A DNA stretch of 64,000 nt, taken from positions 174,762 to 238,761 of the forward strand of contig NZ_LN614828.1 of NCBI RefSeq assembly GCF_000953135.1. The letters are read 5' to 3'. The DNA is from Legionella fallonii LLAP-10 (GTDB taxonomy: Bacteria; Pseudomonadota; Gammaproteobacteria; Legionellales; Legionellaceae). Under the pieces are notes generated by a model. It saw nothing but the letters and a program-made list of their open reading frames with translations. It was not told the DNA's origin and made no database searches. Both the position numbers and the translations under genes were made by a program. Numbering within the stretch: the stretch's first letter is position 1; every line of letters begins with the position of its first letter. Positions 33,818 to 43,763 of this stretch are shown piece after piece.

Positions 33818-35815
33818 TTAAAAAATTTCTTTTATAACAATGGATGCCTCACGCAACTCAATCGCATCGGTGTCGTTTTTATTCGTGGCAGCTTGGGCTT
33901 GGGGTTCCGCATACGGTGATTCAGGAGGCACTAAATCCTTATCCGATACCTCATGCGCCAGTGTTTCAAATTGATGGATTTTTTTAACGTCATCATTTCG
34001 TTGAGGATTATTTTGAACCATCAATGCACGGTGATTTACTTTTTCCAATGCATCAAAATTGATGGTTCGCTCAATAAGAGGCACGCAAATTTCTTTACGT
34101 TCAATGTATTTGTTTTTCAAACGCGTGATGGGATGATTGCCTACCAAACGAACATAGCATTCCATGTCATCAAGAGTCATAATATCGCCCTCTTCAACCG
34201 TATTTCGCTTGGTGCGTTGCGAACCCACCGTATTCCCATCACGAACAGAATCAGGGCCATAAGACTGACTTTCTTTCATCTCATTAATCACTTGTGGGCC
34301 TAAGTCTTCGGAAACCCATTTAGCGACTTTCGATTTTGGACTCCTAAAATAAATGGAGGTATTGAGTAGATCCGCAATGGCTCCGGCTTCATGGGTTCCA
34401 TAGATAAAATCTAATTGCGCAATGGATTGGATGCCAATGGCAACACACCCACCAAATTTACGAATGTCTGCCAGAGTGTCTGAAATGGTTTCTAAACGAT
34501 GCAGGCTCGCTAATTCATCCATGACAAGCCATATACGCCCCTTATTATTAGCCACCAAGGATTGCACTCCTTGCATAGCAAGTCCTAACCATAAAGAAAT
34601 TAAAGGTTTTATTTCTTTATGGTATTTGGAGCGTGACGTAATAAATAACCACCCTTTATTATACTTTTTAGGATCGGATGTATTTTCAATCCACTCTTTA
34701 ATCGAAAAGTCTTCTTTACCCGACTTTTCAAGTCCCTCAAGAAAGCGCAACGCCTTGGTATAGGTTGCCAACACGGATTTAATGGAAATGGCCGTTTTTT
34801 CAATTTCCTTACTCACCAGATTTTCAGATTCAGTCCCTTTGAGAATATTCCTGATTTCCTCCAAGGAGGTAGTAAGTAATAATTGAAGAAGAAACACGGG
34901 ATCTTTTTCTGCATAATCCCTGATTTTCCATGCCATCGAGGTGAAAATGGTTCTTGCTGAGTCCACCCAAAACGGATCGCTGCCTTGAACTGATTTAGGA
35001 ATTAAATAGGTGGCAAACGAACCAAACTCCAACGGATTGGCACATTCCCGCCACATTTTCCAATTAGCGCATAATTTTGAAACGGGATTGAGCTCCACAT
35101 CAATGCGCTCATCAAAGAAATACGGTTTGATGGTGCATTCTTTATCATAAATGATTGCAGGCTCGCCCAGAGCCCTAATTTGCTCCAAAAGCATCATCAT
35201 GGCTTGCGTTTTTCCAGAACCCGTTGTGCCATGAAACAACATCCCTTGTTTTTCAGAATACTTAGGCATAGGAAGACGATTCAAAAGTTTAATTTCTGAA
35301 GCGCCACGTTGTGATTCGTTGACCGATTTGATGGTTTCTTTAGGCGAGGCAGCTAAGCGCGTACCGGAAACAAACTGATCTTTAGTGTATTTTTCACCTA
35401 ATTTAATAAAGAAACGGGAAAACAACAGTGTAATCAACAGGTATACCGCCCCACCAAAAAATAAAGAAACTTGCGCTTTTCTCCAAAGAACATCTTGAGC
35501 CAGATGTACGGATGCTTGAATAAGGGGGCTTTTTTGATAAAAAAGCGCTGTGATTTTACTCCCATTCAGATTGGTCCATAACACATACTCCCCATTATGG
35601 AATTTAACCAGAAACCTTGAAATGTGGTTAAGTACCACCAGCTTTAATTCAGAGGAGGCATAAAATGCCATAATCAGCGAAAAAAGCACGACAAAACCTA
35701 AGACAGCCCAGTGAAAAATACGGTTACTCACCTGAATCATCATTTTGGTTTTATAGTCAAAAATCTGACCGCCACTCATAAATTGCCACATATTTTGCAA
35801 GGAACTTTGTTTCAT
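33818..35815 (-). CDS. traD: TraD type IV coupling protein
   Basis: A 665-residue ATPase that links the relaxosome to the secretion channel. Two N-terminal membrane helices (about residues 30-52 and 112-133). Walker A GTTGSGKT (about 195-202), a Walker B region (IWLVMDELAS) and the QSIAQLD sensor motif are present. The C-terminal 120 residues are polar and variable, as is typical for recognition of the cognate relaxosome. It sits 15 bases before traI, in one operon. Confidence 0.95.
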   Translation of the reverse strand: MKQSSLQNMWQFMSGGQIFDYKTKMMIQVSNRIFHWAVLGFVVLFSLIMAFYASSELKLVVLNHISRFLVKFHNGEYVLWTNLNGSKITALFYQKSPLIQASVHLAQDVLWRKAQVSLFFGGAVYLLITLLFSRFFIKLGEKYTKDQFVSGTRLAASPKETIKSVNESQRGASEIKLLNRLPMPKYSEKQGMLFHGTTGSGKTQAMMMLLEQIRALGEPAIIYDKECTIKPYFFDERIDVELNPVSKLCANWKMWRECANPLEFGSFATYLIPKSVQGSDPFWVDSARTIFTSMAWKIRDYAEKDPVFLLQLLLTTSLEEIRNILKGTESENLVSKEIEKTAISIKSVLATYTKALRFLEGLEKSGKEDFSIKEWIENTSDPKKYNKGWLFITSRSKYHKEIKPLISLWLGLAMQGVQSLVANNKGRIWLVMDELASLHRLETISDTLADIRKFGGCVAIGIQSIAQLDFIYGTHEAGAIADLLNTSIYFRSPKSKVAKWVSEDLGPQVINEMKESQSYGPDSVRDGNTVGSQRTKRNTVEEGDIMTLDDMECYVRLVGNHPITRLKNKYIERKEICVPLIERTINFDALEKVNHRALMVQNNPQRNDDVKKIHQFETLAHEVSDKDLVPPESPYAEPQAQAATNKNDTDAIELREASIVIKEIF

Positions 35816-35863
35816 GATTCTAAATCCATCGATTTGACCGCTCTTCCAAGCGCACGTGTTTGC

Positions 35864-38623
35864 TTATTCATAACGTCCTTCCTTGTACCAACGATCATTG
35901 TCCACATAATCCTGTTTTTGTTTTGCTTGCCGATTTACTAAATCCGCTTCAGATGCCTTAATCTCCTGTTGTGTACTGCCCTCTTGGTGTCGATAGGCTT
36001 TCGATAAATCTTCTCGATTATCCATACGCAGATCGTGCGCTTGCTGGATGGTGTTATCTTGCACCTGGCTTAAATGTCGCTCTTGCGATTTATTTAAAAC
36101 GCCTCCAGCACCATCCTGATGGGCTTGGTTGATGAGTGCTTTTTGATGGGCAGTCATCGAAGCACGTTGCGCTTCAAATTGACTTTTCACTTGATCAGGT
36201 GATGAGTGGATCATGCGGCTTACTTGCGCTTTGACTGCCGATTGTCCTTGGGAAGAACTCATAAACTGATCGGCCAATTGTTGTTGTGCGCTTAAGCTCG
36301 AAGCATCGGTCCCCATCAGTGCCTTTTCTACCTGGACCCCATGATGCTGCACCGCCCAATCGTGAAACGCTTGATCCAATACTCTATCCATCCCGTCGGA
36401 GTGCTCTTTCACACGGTTAGCCATGTGTTGATAATGTTCGCCCTTACTGTATTCTGCTGAGGCCATATCGGATAAAGCATGTCCTTGAGATAGGTTGGCT
36501 GCGATTTGTTCCGATTTCGACAAGTTAAACGAATCATTGGCATCCAAGTGGTGCGTCTTAGCTGTAGACTCCATGTGGTTCAATGCGCTAGAGAACGATT
36601 GACCCTCACTTGAGTTAAAAAAGGCTTGAACCGAGTTAGAAGCAGATAAACCTGTTTTCAAACTCGTGCTCGCCTCCCCAGAAATACCCGTTACTGCGTG
36701 GGCGAACGATCCAAATATCCCTTTGCGTGTATCAATTCTGGCCGAAAACGCCGCATCCCACGACACTTGTCCTGATTTGTCATGATGCTGATTGTATTGG
36801 TTAACCGCGTCTTGCATTTGACGAACATCTTGATTCAACGCATTACTGAGCGTTCTATTAATACCCGTTCCTTCCCGTACCTCACTGGCATCACTTTCAT
36901 TAAATTGAGAGAGTCCACTCAAGGCTTGTTGATAATGAGAGTCTGCACTGGTTCGATGCGATTGGGCATTCTGGAACGATTGGCTGGCACTGTCTTGCAA
37001 TGAAGCGCTGATTCTGTCAGATGCGTGTAATCGCGTTGCCATCTGACTCATTGCAGACTGTGCGTTAATCACGCGCGACCCATCCATTCCTTGCGAAAGC
37101 AAGGCACCATTATCCGCTTGAACAGTAGCCCGCCCTTCCATATGCTGATAATTGGTATCCCATTTATTCGCATGCGTGTTGTTGTAGTTCATGTTCCAAC
37201 CACTGTAAGACGCCATGGAAATATTTCCTTGCGTGGCCGATTGAGCCTCTCCTGTAGATAACGATTGCGCCATTCCTCCTAGATGTTGAGACGCAGCACT
37301 TAATAAATTAGGTAAGCCTTTGGCAATAAAAAGGGAAATCACTGGAACGCTAATAGCCAAGCCCCCTGCCGTATACGCAAAGCTGCTTTGAATACTGGCG
37401 ATGGAATCAATTGTTGAAAAAGTAACCCCACCATTTTTAGAACCAAATAAAGTCAGTGTGGTAGAGGAAGCTAAGGACACAAAAAAATGAATAATGATAA
37501 ACATCGGAGGCCAAGACCATAAAAACACTTGGGTTTGCATGTAGATCATGTATACCCCATGCATGGCGGGCATCAGCGCTAACAACATCACTAAAGGGAA
37601 AATACACAGAGTCAACATCCAAAAGACGGTCATATAATAAGGAAGCCGATAACCTGCAAGCCAAAAACTGTTCGCTTCAGCCACGTGCATTTTTTGTAGA
37701 CTGGAACTGTTGGTGTAATTCATCAGCTCCGCATCCGCACCAGCAAAAGCAAAGGCATCAAGAGCGGATTCACGGGTGGCATTAATTAAAATATTTTGCG
37801 TGAGTACTTGAGCCGCATCTTTGGACACGTTCATAAAATAGGAATGAGCTGCCGCCAAACCATCACTAAACTTCTCTTTGTCGCCCTTGGTCATAATATT
37901 GGATAAATGAACGAGTTGTTTTTCTATTCCCTCATTAAGTTCTGGTTTTAAACGTGCAGCAGCCTCTATACAGCTCAAATTAGTACCATCATGAAATAAG
38001 ACACGATAAATGGGAGATGGATGCTCAAAATACAGCCGAATTAAATCAGAACTGTTCTTCATCTCATTGGGTGCAATTTGCTGACTCCCCAAAAGTTTGG
38101 CTGAAAAAATGCATTGCCTAATATAGGTGGATAAATCACGAGAGAGCTCAGGCGACAAAGACAAATTAGAACTGGTGGACGCTAAGAAGGTACGTGAACC
38201 AAACAACATGCCGGTTCGGGTGTAATCTAAATCCTGCGGCATATGAAACACGTCACTAAATACTTGAGTAATCCCATACCCAATGCCACTAATAAGTGCC
38301 GCAGGCAGCCCAACGCCTAAAGGGACATGATCTACGGTTAGTGCAGGTCCCGCTGAATTCGCTGTTTGCATGTCAATGATAGCTACCGGCGTTTTGATTC
38401 CTAGAATACAGAACAAAAAGACAAACGTGCACAAAACATAACGACTAATGGCTTGAATCCTTTTACCACTCACGTATTGAAACCCGACAATGCCTACTGC
38501 AAGAATACTCACTATGTCCTGAGCCGATTTGTAGGTTGACGTGCCAAGCAGCGTGACCATAGCATCCAGTACTGTTTTTAGATACTCTCCATTTTGTGGC
38601 GTATAAATGGTTAAAAGACTCAT
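35864..38623 (-). CDS. traG: TraG mating-pair formation and stabilisation protein
   Basis: A 919-residue protein. Several N-terminal membrane segments (about residues 29-50, 58-78 and 335-455 by hydrophobicity) anchor it in the inner membrane. The C-terminal half is a long Ser/Gln/Ala/His-rich periplasmic region typical of F TraG (938 residues), which acts in pilus assembly, mating aggregate stabilisation and entry exclusion. It overlaps traH by four bases (ATGA). Confidence 0.93.
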   Translation of the reverse strand: MSLLTIYTPQNGEYLKTVLDAMVTLLGTSTYKSAQDIVSILAVGIVGFQYVSGKRIQAISRYVLCTFVFLFCILGIKTPVAIIDMQTANSAGPALTVDHVPLGVGLPAALISGIGYGITQVFSDVFHMPQDLDYTRTGMLFGSRTFLASTSSNLSLSPELSRDLSTYIRQCIFSAKLLGSQQIAPNEMKNSSDLIRLYFEHPSPIYRVLFHDGTNLSCIEAAARLKPELNEGIEKQLVHLSNIMTKGDKEKFSDGLAAAHSYFMNVSKDAAQVLTQNILINATRESALDAFAFAGADAELMNYTNSSSLQKMHVAEANSFWLAGYRLPYYMTVFWMLTLCIFPLVMLLALMPAMHGVYMIYMQTQVFLWSWPPMFIIIHFFVSLASSTTLTLFGSKNGGVTFSTIDSIASIQSSFAYTAGGLAISVPVISLFIAKGLPNLLSAASQHLGGMAQSLSTGEAQSATQGNISMASYSGWNMNYNNTHANKWDTNYQHMEGRATVQADNGALLSQGMDGSRVINAQSAMSQMATRLHASDRISASLQDSASQSFQNAQSHRTSADSHYQQALSGLSQFNESDASEVREGTGINRTLSNALNQDVRQMQDAVNQYNQHHDKSGQVSWDAAFSARIDTRKGIFGSFAHAVTGISGEASTSLKTGLSASNSVQAFFNSSEGQSFSSALNHMESTAKTHHLDANDSFNLSKSEQIAANLSQGHALSDMASAEYSKGEHYQHMANRVKEHSDGMDRVLDQAFHDWAVQHHGVQVEKALMGTDASSLSAQQQLADQFMSSSQGQSAVKAQVSRMIHSSPDQVKSQFEAQRASMTAHQKALINQAHQDGAGGVLNKSQERHLSQVQDNTIQQAHDLRMDNREDLSKAYRHQEGSTQQEIKASEADLVNRQAKQKQDYVDNDRWYKEGRYE

Positions 38624-39996
38624 TGCGCATCTCCGTAATAGGCTGTTCTTAAGGTAGGTGTTAATGCACTTAATGCTTGTTTAACGTTATTGCGGATTAA
38701 TTCATTCGTTTGTAAAGCCGCGTTAAACCGCTCACGACTCTCCGTGCTAAACCGAGCCACAAACTGTTGTGCCGTCTGCAGATTTTTGTATAAACGCTCT
38801 TCATTATGAGCACCTAATTCTTTTCCTGAGAGAGAGGCTCGAATGATATCGAGGGAATTGGAAAGGTATTGTGCTAAAAGGTCCGTTGCCACGCTTTGAG
38901 CCAGCTCATAACTGCCTTGAATACCCGTGTTTTGTTGCGCATTGGCAGAAATAAGATTGAAAACTGCGGGTTGTGTTAACTCAATCAGCCCCTTTTGCTT
39001 ATCGGATAATTCTTTGCCCATTTTAATGTTGTCATAAATCCCTTGCAGTAATTCTTGCACTTGAGCTACTAAGGCTTTTTTGGCACTGATTTCTTGCGTG
39101 CTTGTGGCATCAATAGATAAGCAATGCGACTGTGGCCCTGTATCAGTGCAGTGGTAACTGGGTAACTTTCCTCCGTACAACAAGGCTTTAATAAAATCTT
39201 GATTGATTGCAAGCGAAGGGTAGGTCATTAGCGCCCCTTTCGCGTTAAAGACAATGGTTCCTGAAATGGACATGTATACTTCCGCTAATTTGGGATCTTG
39301 TGCAATGAACTGATTAATTTGTAAGGAGTCCCAAACCACATTGGTATTGATTAGCACCCTGTCTTTGTATTCAGGATTATTTTTAGCCTCAGCCAATATG
39401 GAGTCAGCTTCACCTCCCGTGGAACATTTCTGACGTGCCATGGCCCAATCCGTAAAGGTTCCTTTGTGACGACCCAAATCTTCGCAAAGACGCTGTTGTG
39501 CCGCCCTATTTCGCGGCCACACAGCAGCACTTAAATTCTCACCCATTTCACAAGAATTAAAATTGGTGCCATTAATTTCATTCGCCAGTTTTTGCATAAA
39601 CTGCATCGCATGTGCAATTTCAGGTAACTCCGTTTCTAAGGCCAGGTTTAACGCGTAGCCTGCTCCTCCGGATAAAATATTTTGCATGAACTTCACAATC
39701 TGATCTGACTTGATGAAAGAAAACCCTCCAGCGAAGAGATCAATACCGCCACAACCAGAGCGCATTCCAGGAACATCCACATGCGCAAGACGTATGGTAC
39801 GTACTTGATTACGGGCATACACTGAACCTAGTGCCGCATAACCCGCAGCTTGTGTTTGATAGGCATGCGATCCCGTCACATTGGCATCAAACCCTAAGTT
39901 ATTAAAAAAATGGGATAAATCGGATTCTGCATTCGCAAAGAGCTGACTGGTCCCTAACAACAAAAAGGCAGCAACGGTTTTTTTAAACATAGTCAT
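38620..39996 (-). CDS. traH: TraH pilus assembly protein
   Basis: A 458-residue protein with signal peptide (AFLLLGTSQLFANA) and the usual F TraH length. The mature protein is rich in Gln, Asn and Ala, with Cys residues, and contains the F-type SGCGGIDLFAGGFSF segment near residue 80. It is a periplasmic component required for F-pilus assembly and retraction. Coupled to traG by a four-base overlap. Confidence 0.93.
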   Translation of the reverse strand: MTMFKKTVAAFLLLGTSQLFANAESDLSHFFNNLGFDANVTGSHAYQTQAAGYAALGSVYARNQVRTIRLAHVDVPGMRSGCGGIDLFAGGFSFIKSDQIVKFMQNILSGGAGYALNLALETELPEIAHAMQFMQKLANEINGTNFNSCEMGENLSAAVWPRNRAAQQRLCEDLGRHKGTFTDWAMARQKCSTGGEADSILAEAKNNPEYKDRVLINTNVVWDSLQINQFIAQDPKLAEVYMSISGTIVFNAKGALMTYPSLAINQDFIKALLYGGKLPSYHCTDTGPQSHCLSIDATSTQEISAKKALVAQVQELLQGIYDNIKMGKELSDKQKGLIELTQPAVFNLISANAQQNTGIQGSYELAQSVATDLLAQYLSNSLDIIRASLSGKELGAHNEERLYKNLQTAQQFVARFSTESRERFNAALQTNELIRNNVKQALSALTPTLRTAYYGDAQ

Positions 39997-40013
39997 CTCG
40001 CGAAGTTGTGAAT

Positions 40014-40511
40014 CTATTCATCATGAAATTTTTCCTCCAAATGCGTCATAAGTTCATCCACGCGGTTTGCAAGTTGTGCAGGCTCTGCCTCACCAAACAA
40101 CACGGCATACGCTTGATTGGTAGGACGATTCACGAGGTACAGGGCTGGCACTACGGGCTTGTATTCACCAGATACATATAAGGTTTGAAACAGTTCGGGT
40201 GTTAAATTGGCTGAATCAAATCCATCCAAAGACTCTCCATCCAAACTGTAAGCCTCTACAGGGATATGAAAACTGGATGCAAAATCACGAAGTATGGGCG
40301 CAAATTGATGACAATGAGGGCATGTGGAGCGGTATATAAAAATAAAGTAATGTTGTTCCGAAAGCACATTGATTCTTTTGTTTTTGGTGCGCTCCAATAC
40401 CTGTTGCTCTTGTTTTTTATTTAAGAGCTGGGTTAATTCATTCAGTGCTACATTCGCAAAAGACTGTGTGCTTAGAAGGAATAGCACGATTAAAAATAAC
40501 CATTTTTTCAT
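40014..40511 (-). CDS. trbB: TrbB-like thiol-disulfide protein
   Basis: A 165-residue exported protein (signal LFLIVLFLLSTQSFA) with a thioredoxin fold and a CPHC active site at about residues 63-66 (FIYRSTCPHCHQF). TrbB of F has disulfide isomerase activity and helps fold Cys-rich transfer proteins such as TraN. The start overlaps the end of traF by four bases, and traH follows closely. Confidence 0.85.
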   Translation of the reverse strand: MKKWLFLIVLFLLSTQSFANVALNELTQLLNKKQEQQVLERTKNKRINVLSEQHYFIFIYRSTCPHCHQFAPILRDFASSFHIPVEAYSLDGESLDGFDSANLTPELFQTLYVSGEYKPVVPALYLVNRPTNQAYAVLFGEAEPAQLANRVDELMTHLEEKFHDE

Positions 40512-41296
40512 TCATTCACTCCTTCATAACTAAACCGTTTAAACTGCGTCATCACATCAAAAATGCGCTGCTTCAACTCTTCTAAAGATAAAAACCCATA
40601 AGACACTGGCGACATCTTGTTACTCTTTAAATCCACAAAATAAAGAGCGGGCATGTACTTCGCCTCAAGCGCTACTTGTTTTTGAACCGTTTCCAGAGAA
40701 ATTGATTTAGTATTAGGAAGTCCATCAATGAGTTGGCCATCAGTACTGACTGAAATCATGGAAAAACCATATTCTTTAATAAAGGGCATCAAATGCATGA
40801 CCATTTTTTGTGAAATGGAGCTCGTGCCACGATAAAATAAGATAAAGCCGAAACGTGTACTGCTTTCTTGAATGACTTTGTTGATTAATACTTTTTGTGC
40901 ATCATTGCGTACTGCAATCGCCGAGTTATCGGTTGGAAAATTAAGCGTGCTATCCAGCTCAGGATGGACTAATAAGACTTGTTGCCAATAGCGTACAAAT
41001 TGCTGGTTATTTTTTGAATAATCCATCTGCGCCTTCATGTATTCATGTGTTGAATCAAATGAAGGAGAGAGCAACGCCTCGGCCAACTTATTCAGTGTGG
41101 CCTGACGTTTATCCATTAAGCGCTCATAAGGGGATTTCACCACAGGAGCAGGTCGTGGCTGCACTATTTTTTTAATCGGTTTGGGCGCCTCTTCAACGCT
41201 ATACCAATGAAATCCTTTTGCATGCTCCTGCACAATGTCCGCATGCAGCGATGTCACGAACAGTCCCCATACCATCAGCATCAACAGGCGGCTCAT
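40508..41296 (-). CDS. traF: TraF-type thioredoxin-like pilus assembly protein
   Basis: A 262-residue exported protein of the F TraF size class. The signal peptide (LMLMVWGLFVTSLHA) is followed by a helical part, and then a thioredoxin-like domain. The usual CXXC site is absent here: the corresponding stretch reads FYRGTSSISQKM, so it is probably structural. It is one of the F periplasmic assembly proteins with TraH, TrbB and TraW. It overlaps traN and trbB by four bases each. Confidence 0.85.
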   Translation of the reverse strand: MSRLLMLMVWGLFVTSLHADIVQEHAKGFHWYSVEEAPKPIKKIVQPRPAPVVKSPYERLMDKRQATLNKLAEALLSPSFDSTHEYMKAQMDYSKNNQQFVRYWQQVLLVHPELDSTLNFPTDNSAIAVRNDAQKVLINKVIQESSTRFGFILFYRGTSSISQKMVMHLMPFIKEYGFSMISVSTDGQLIDGLPNTKSISLETVQKQVALEAKYMPALYFVDLKSNKMSPVSYGFLSLEELKQRIFDVMTQFKRFSYEGVNE

Positions 41297-43092
41297 AATT
41301 CACCTGCCTTTTTTTGCATTCTTCGAGTGACTTCATCAATGGATTTTTTAGGATCTTGAGATTTGATCTTTAGATCGCCTGCAATCCCTGCCGCTTTATT
41401 AGGCGTCCCATGGCCAAAAGGATAGATGGGCTCAACAAAATCAACCCGCCCCAAATCCATCTTCTGCAGTTCTGCAACACTCATTCCTGAACAGGTTGGA
41501 TGTTCTGCATCACCCAAACCATGACCATTCACTTGTGTAAGACGAGCCTCCTGGATAATTCGGGCCATTTTGCTTGGAAAGACACAGTAAGAGCGTTTGT
41601 GTTCTAAACAAACCCCAGCCACTTTTTCACTGCAATACTCACCTAGATAATGAGCCACATAATTTAATTTAGCACGACCCAGTGCTTTGTCTTCCTCACG
41701 ACAATGAAGCAAGTCAATGTCTTTTCCCCATCCCTTATCATGACAACAATCAATAAGATCCAAGGGCCATATTTTGCATTGCACTGCCTGTCCGCCAAAA
41801 AGAGATGCATTGGGTTGTTGACTTAATTCATGCCCCGCTTCCCCCACAACCGCTAAAGAAGAAACGCTTTGCCCAAAATCACTGTTTTGGGTTTGGGAAT
41901 GCTCTGTACACTCACCATCGGCACAAAATAAGTCTTTAATACATTCGATAGGTGCTTCACACACATTTTCCTGACAACTGTATGTCTGTTTATACAGGGC
42001 ACAAGCCTGCTTATCAAAACGCGCGCACTCAGAGGCCGTTTGAAAACACCCTTTGTTTTTCTGCACGAGGCATTCATCAGCAACCGCGCTGGAACAAGAG
42101 TACGTCAGCTCTTTTGCCCAACACGCACGGGATACAGGAAGACCATCAATTACTTTAGGTGACTGAGTATCCGTGCATTGTTCTTTTTTGATTCGACACA
42201 GCGAACCCTTATTTTCAAAGCTCGTGCAATTACTGTCCCAATATTCTTGGCTAATGTAGGGTTTGGAATGCGCCGTGACCGTCAAAGCAACTTGAATAGG
42301 ATAGATTCGGCCCCATTCTTTATTAATATAAAAGGTCAACAACCCATTATTAGCGCATGTTGGGGTGCCAATCACCTGAACCCAATAAGCATTCGCACCA
42401 TTATTTCGTATTGAATGAATGGTGGCACTCATTCCATCACAAGGATGTTTCATCCGAATGGGATAAGGAACCGAGCCTGCCACTGCATTAGTGATTGCTC
42501 CAGTCACCAAATTCACACTAATCACTCCGGTCCATTTTTTAGCGACCGAAAACGAAAAATCAGCGCGTTGCACCACTTTTTCAGAATCCACCACGACCTT
42601 AAGGTTCTTGGAGCAGGTTTGATCGGGCAATGAACGAGAGCTGAAACACTGTTCTTCATGCGTCTTCATTGTACAGACAGGCTTTTGATTGGAGCATTGA
42701 ACGCGATTATTGGATTCTCCGTGCGTAATCGCATAGCTTTCATCCTGAATCAATTGAGATTGAGCCAATACAGAATTAGCTTGATTCAGTTCAAATTTGT
42801 TTGTTCCAAAATGATCAATAACGGTTTGAGCACCAGGATCATTTTTAATCGCCGCATTAGCCTGACTTGATAAATCCGTTTGTTCCTTTTGAACCCCTTG
42901 ATAATACCCTTCTTGTGCAGGGTGCTCTGAGTACTGATCAAACAGCGCATGGGGATCAAATCCGTGCATGGCATCTTTAGGTTGGGCGTTTAACGATTTA
43001 GCGTAATTTTTAAAAGTTTTGAAATCCGTTCCTGTTTGATTCGCAAAACATCCCATAGAAAGTAATGCCATGAAAACAACCCACTTAGACAT
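41293..43092 (-). CDS. traN: TraN mating-pair stabilisation outer-membrane protein
   Basis: A 599-residue exported, Cys-rich protein. The start at 43092 gives a clear signal (WVVFMALLSMGCFA). The frame runs 19 codons further but overlaps trbC. Many Cys pairs in the centre and C-terminus and the length match F TraN (602 residues), which contacts the recipient surface and stabilises mating pairs. The variable central part probably decides recipient specificity. It overlaps trbC by eight bases. Confidence 0.92.
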   Translation of the reverse strand: MSKWVVFMALLSMGCFANQTGTDFKTFKNYAKSLNAQPKDAMHGFDPHALFDQYSEHPAQEGYYQGVQKEQTDLSSQANAAIKNDPGAQTVIDHFGTNKFELNQANSVLAQSQLIQDESYAITHGESNNRVQCSNQKPVCTMKTHEEQCFSSRSLPDQTCSKNLKVVVDSEKVVQRADFSFSVAKKWTGVISVNLVTGAITNAVAGSVPYPIRMKHPCDGMSATIHSIRNNGANAYWVQVIGTPTCANNGLLTFYINKEWGRIYPIQVALTVTAHSKPYISQEYWDSNCTSFENKGSLCRIKKEQCTDTQSPKVIDGLPVSRACWAKELTYSCSSAVADECLVQKNKGCFQTASECARFDKQACALYKQTYSCQENVCEAPIECIKDLFCADGECTEHSQTQNSDFGQSVSSLAVVGEAGHELSQQPNASLFGGQAVQCKIWPLDLIDCCHDKGWGKDIDLLHCREEDKALGRAKLNYVAHYLGEYCSEKVAGVCLEHKRSYCVFPSKMARIIQEARLTQVNGHGLGDAEHPTCSGMSVAELQKMDLGRVDFVEPIYPFGHGTPNKAAGIAGDLKIKSQDPKKSIDEVTRRMQKKAGEL

Positions 43093-43747
43093 GAGTGTTC
43101 TCCAAAAGAGCCTGAGCCACCTCGTTTGCACTGTCCCCTTTCTGTGCAATGAGTTGTAAACTGTTTTTTATAGATGCATTGCCATACACCACATCATAAG
43201 TCTGTTCGGGACAAATAATTTGCTGTCCACAGGAGCTCGGCCTTTTGCTCACAACCAGTGCAGGCACCGCAGTAATATGAAACTGTTCAAACCATAAAGG
43301 ATCAATCGATACTCCATTAAATGCCCATTTGGACTCCTTGGCCTTAGCATGAAGCTTGGAAAACACCCTTATGGTTTTTTTAAAATCCCCCTCAATCAGA
43401 CCATTAATCACTACTGGAATTTTATAAGCAGCTGCCTCATTGCTCAGTGAAAACAACAAGGATTCTGGCATGGAAAAAGAAACAAATAATACGGCTCCAT
43501 CAACAGTTTGCCCTTTTTGAGCAACGGGGGCTCCTTGGCGTGAACGTTCAATAATCTGATCAATCAAAGTCTTATTTTGTGCATAGGATTGATTAGATGT
43601 CACATTCCAATGAGCCAAGGTGTCTTGGCTTACTGAATCGTGCAGAGCCTTCCCCGTTACCGATGCCTCATTAATAAAATCATTCACATTGGCATGGCTT
43701 GCCGTGGCTAAAAACAGGCTACTTAAAAAAACTCCAAATGCATTCAT
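43085..43747 (-). CDS. trbC: TrbC pilus assembly protein
   Basis: A 220-residue exported protein (signal FLSSLFLATASHA) of the TrbC family of F-type systems: VDGAVLFVSFSMPESLLFSLSNEA and an IDPLWFEQFHITAVPALVV core. It is needed for early pilus assembly. The gene is in the F order between traU and traN. Confidence 0.9.
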   Translation of the reverse strand: MNAFGVFLSSLFLATASHANVNDFINEASVTGKALHDSVSQDTLAHWNVTSNQSYAQNKTLIDQIIERSRQGAPVAQKGQTVDGAVLFVSFSMPESLLFSLSNEAAAYKIPVVINGLIEGDFKKTIRVFSKLHAKAKESKWAFNGVSIDPLWFEQFHITAVPALVVSKRPSSCGQQIICPEQTYDVVYGNASIKNSLQLIAQKGDSANEVAQALLENTHV

Positions 43748-43763
43748 GATTCATCCCCATCAT

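Noticed and set aside
42178..42633. Rightward frames opposite traN
   Set aside because: They mirror a conserved Cys-rich coding region and are shadows.
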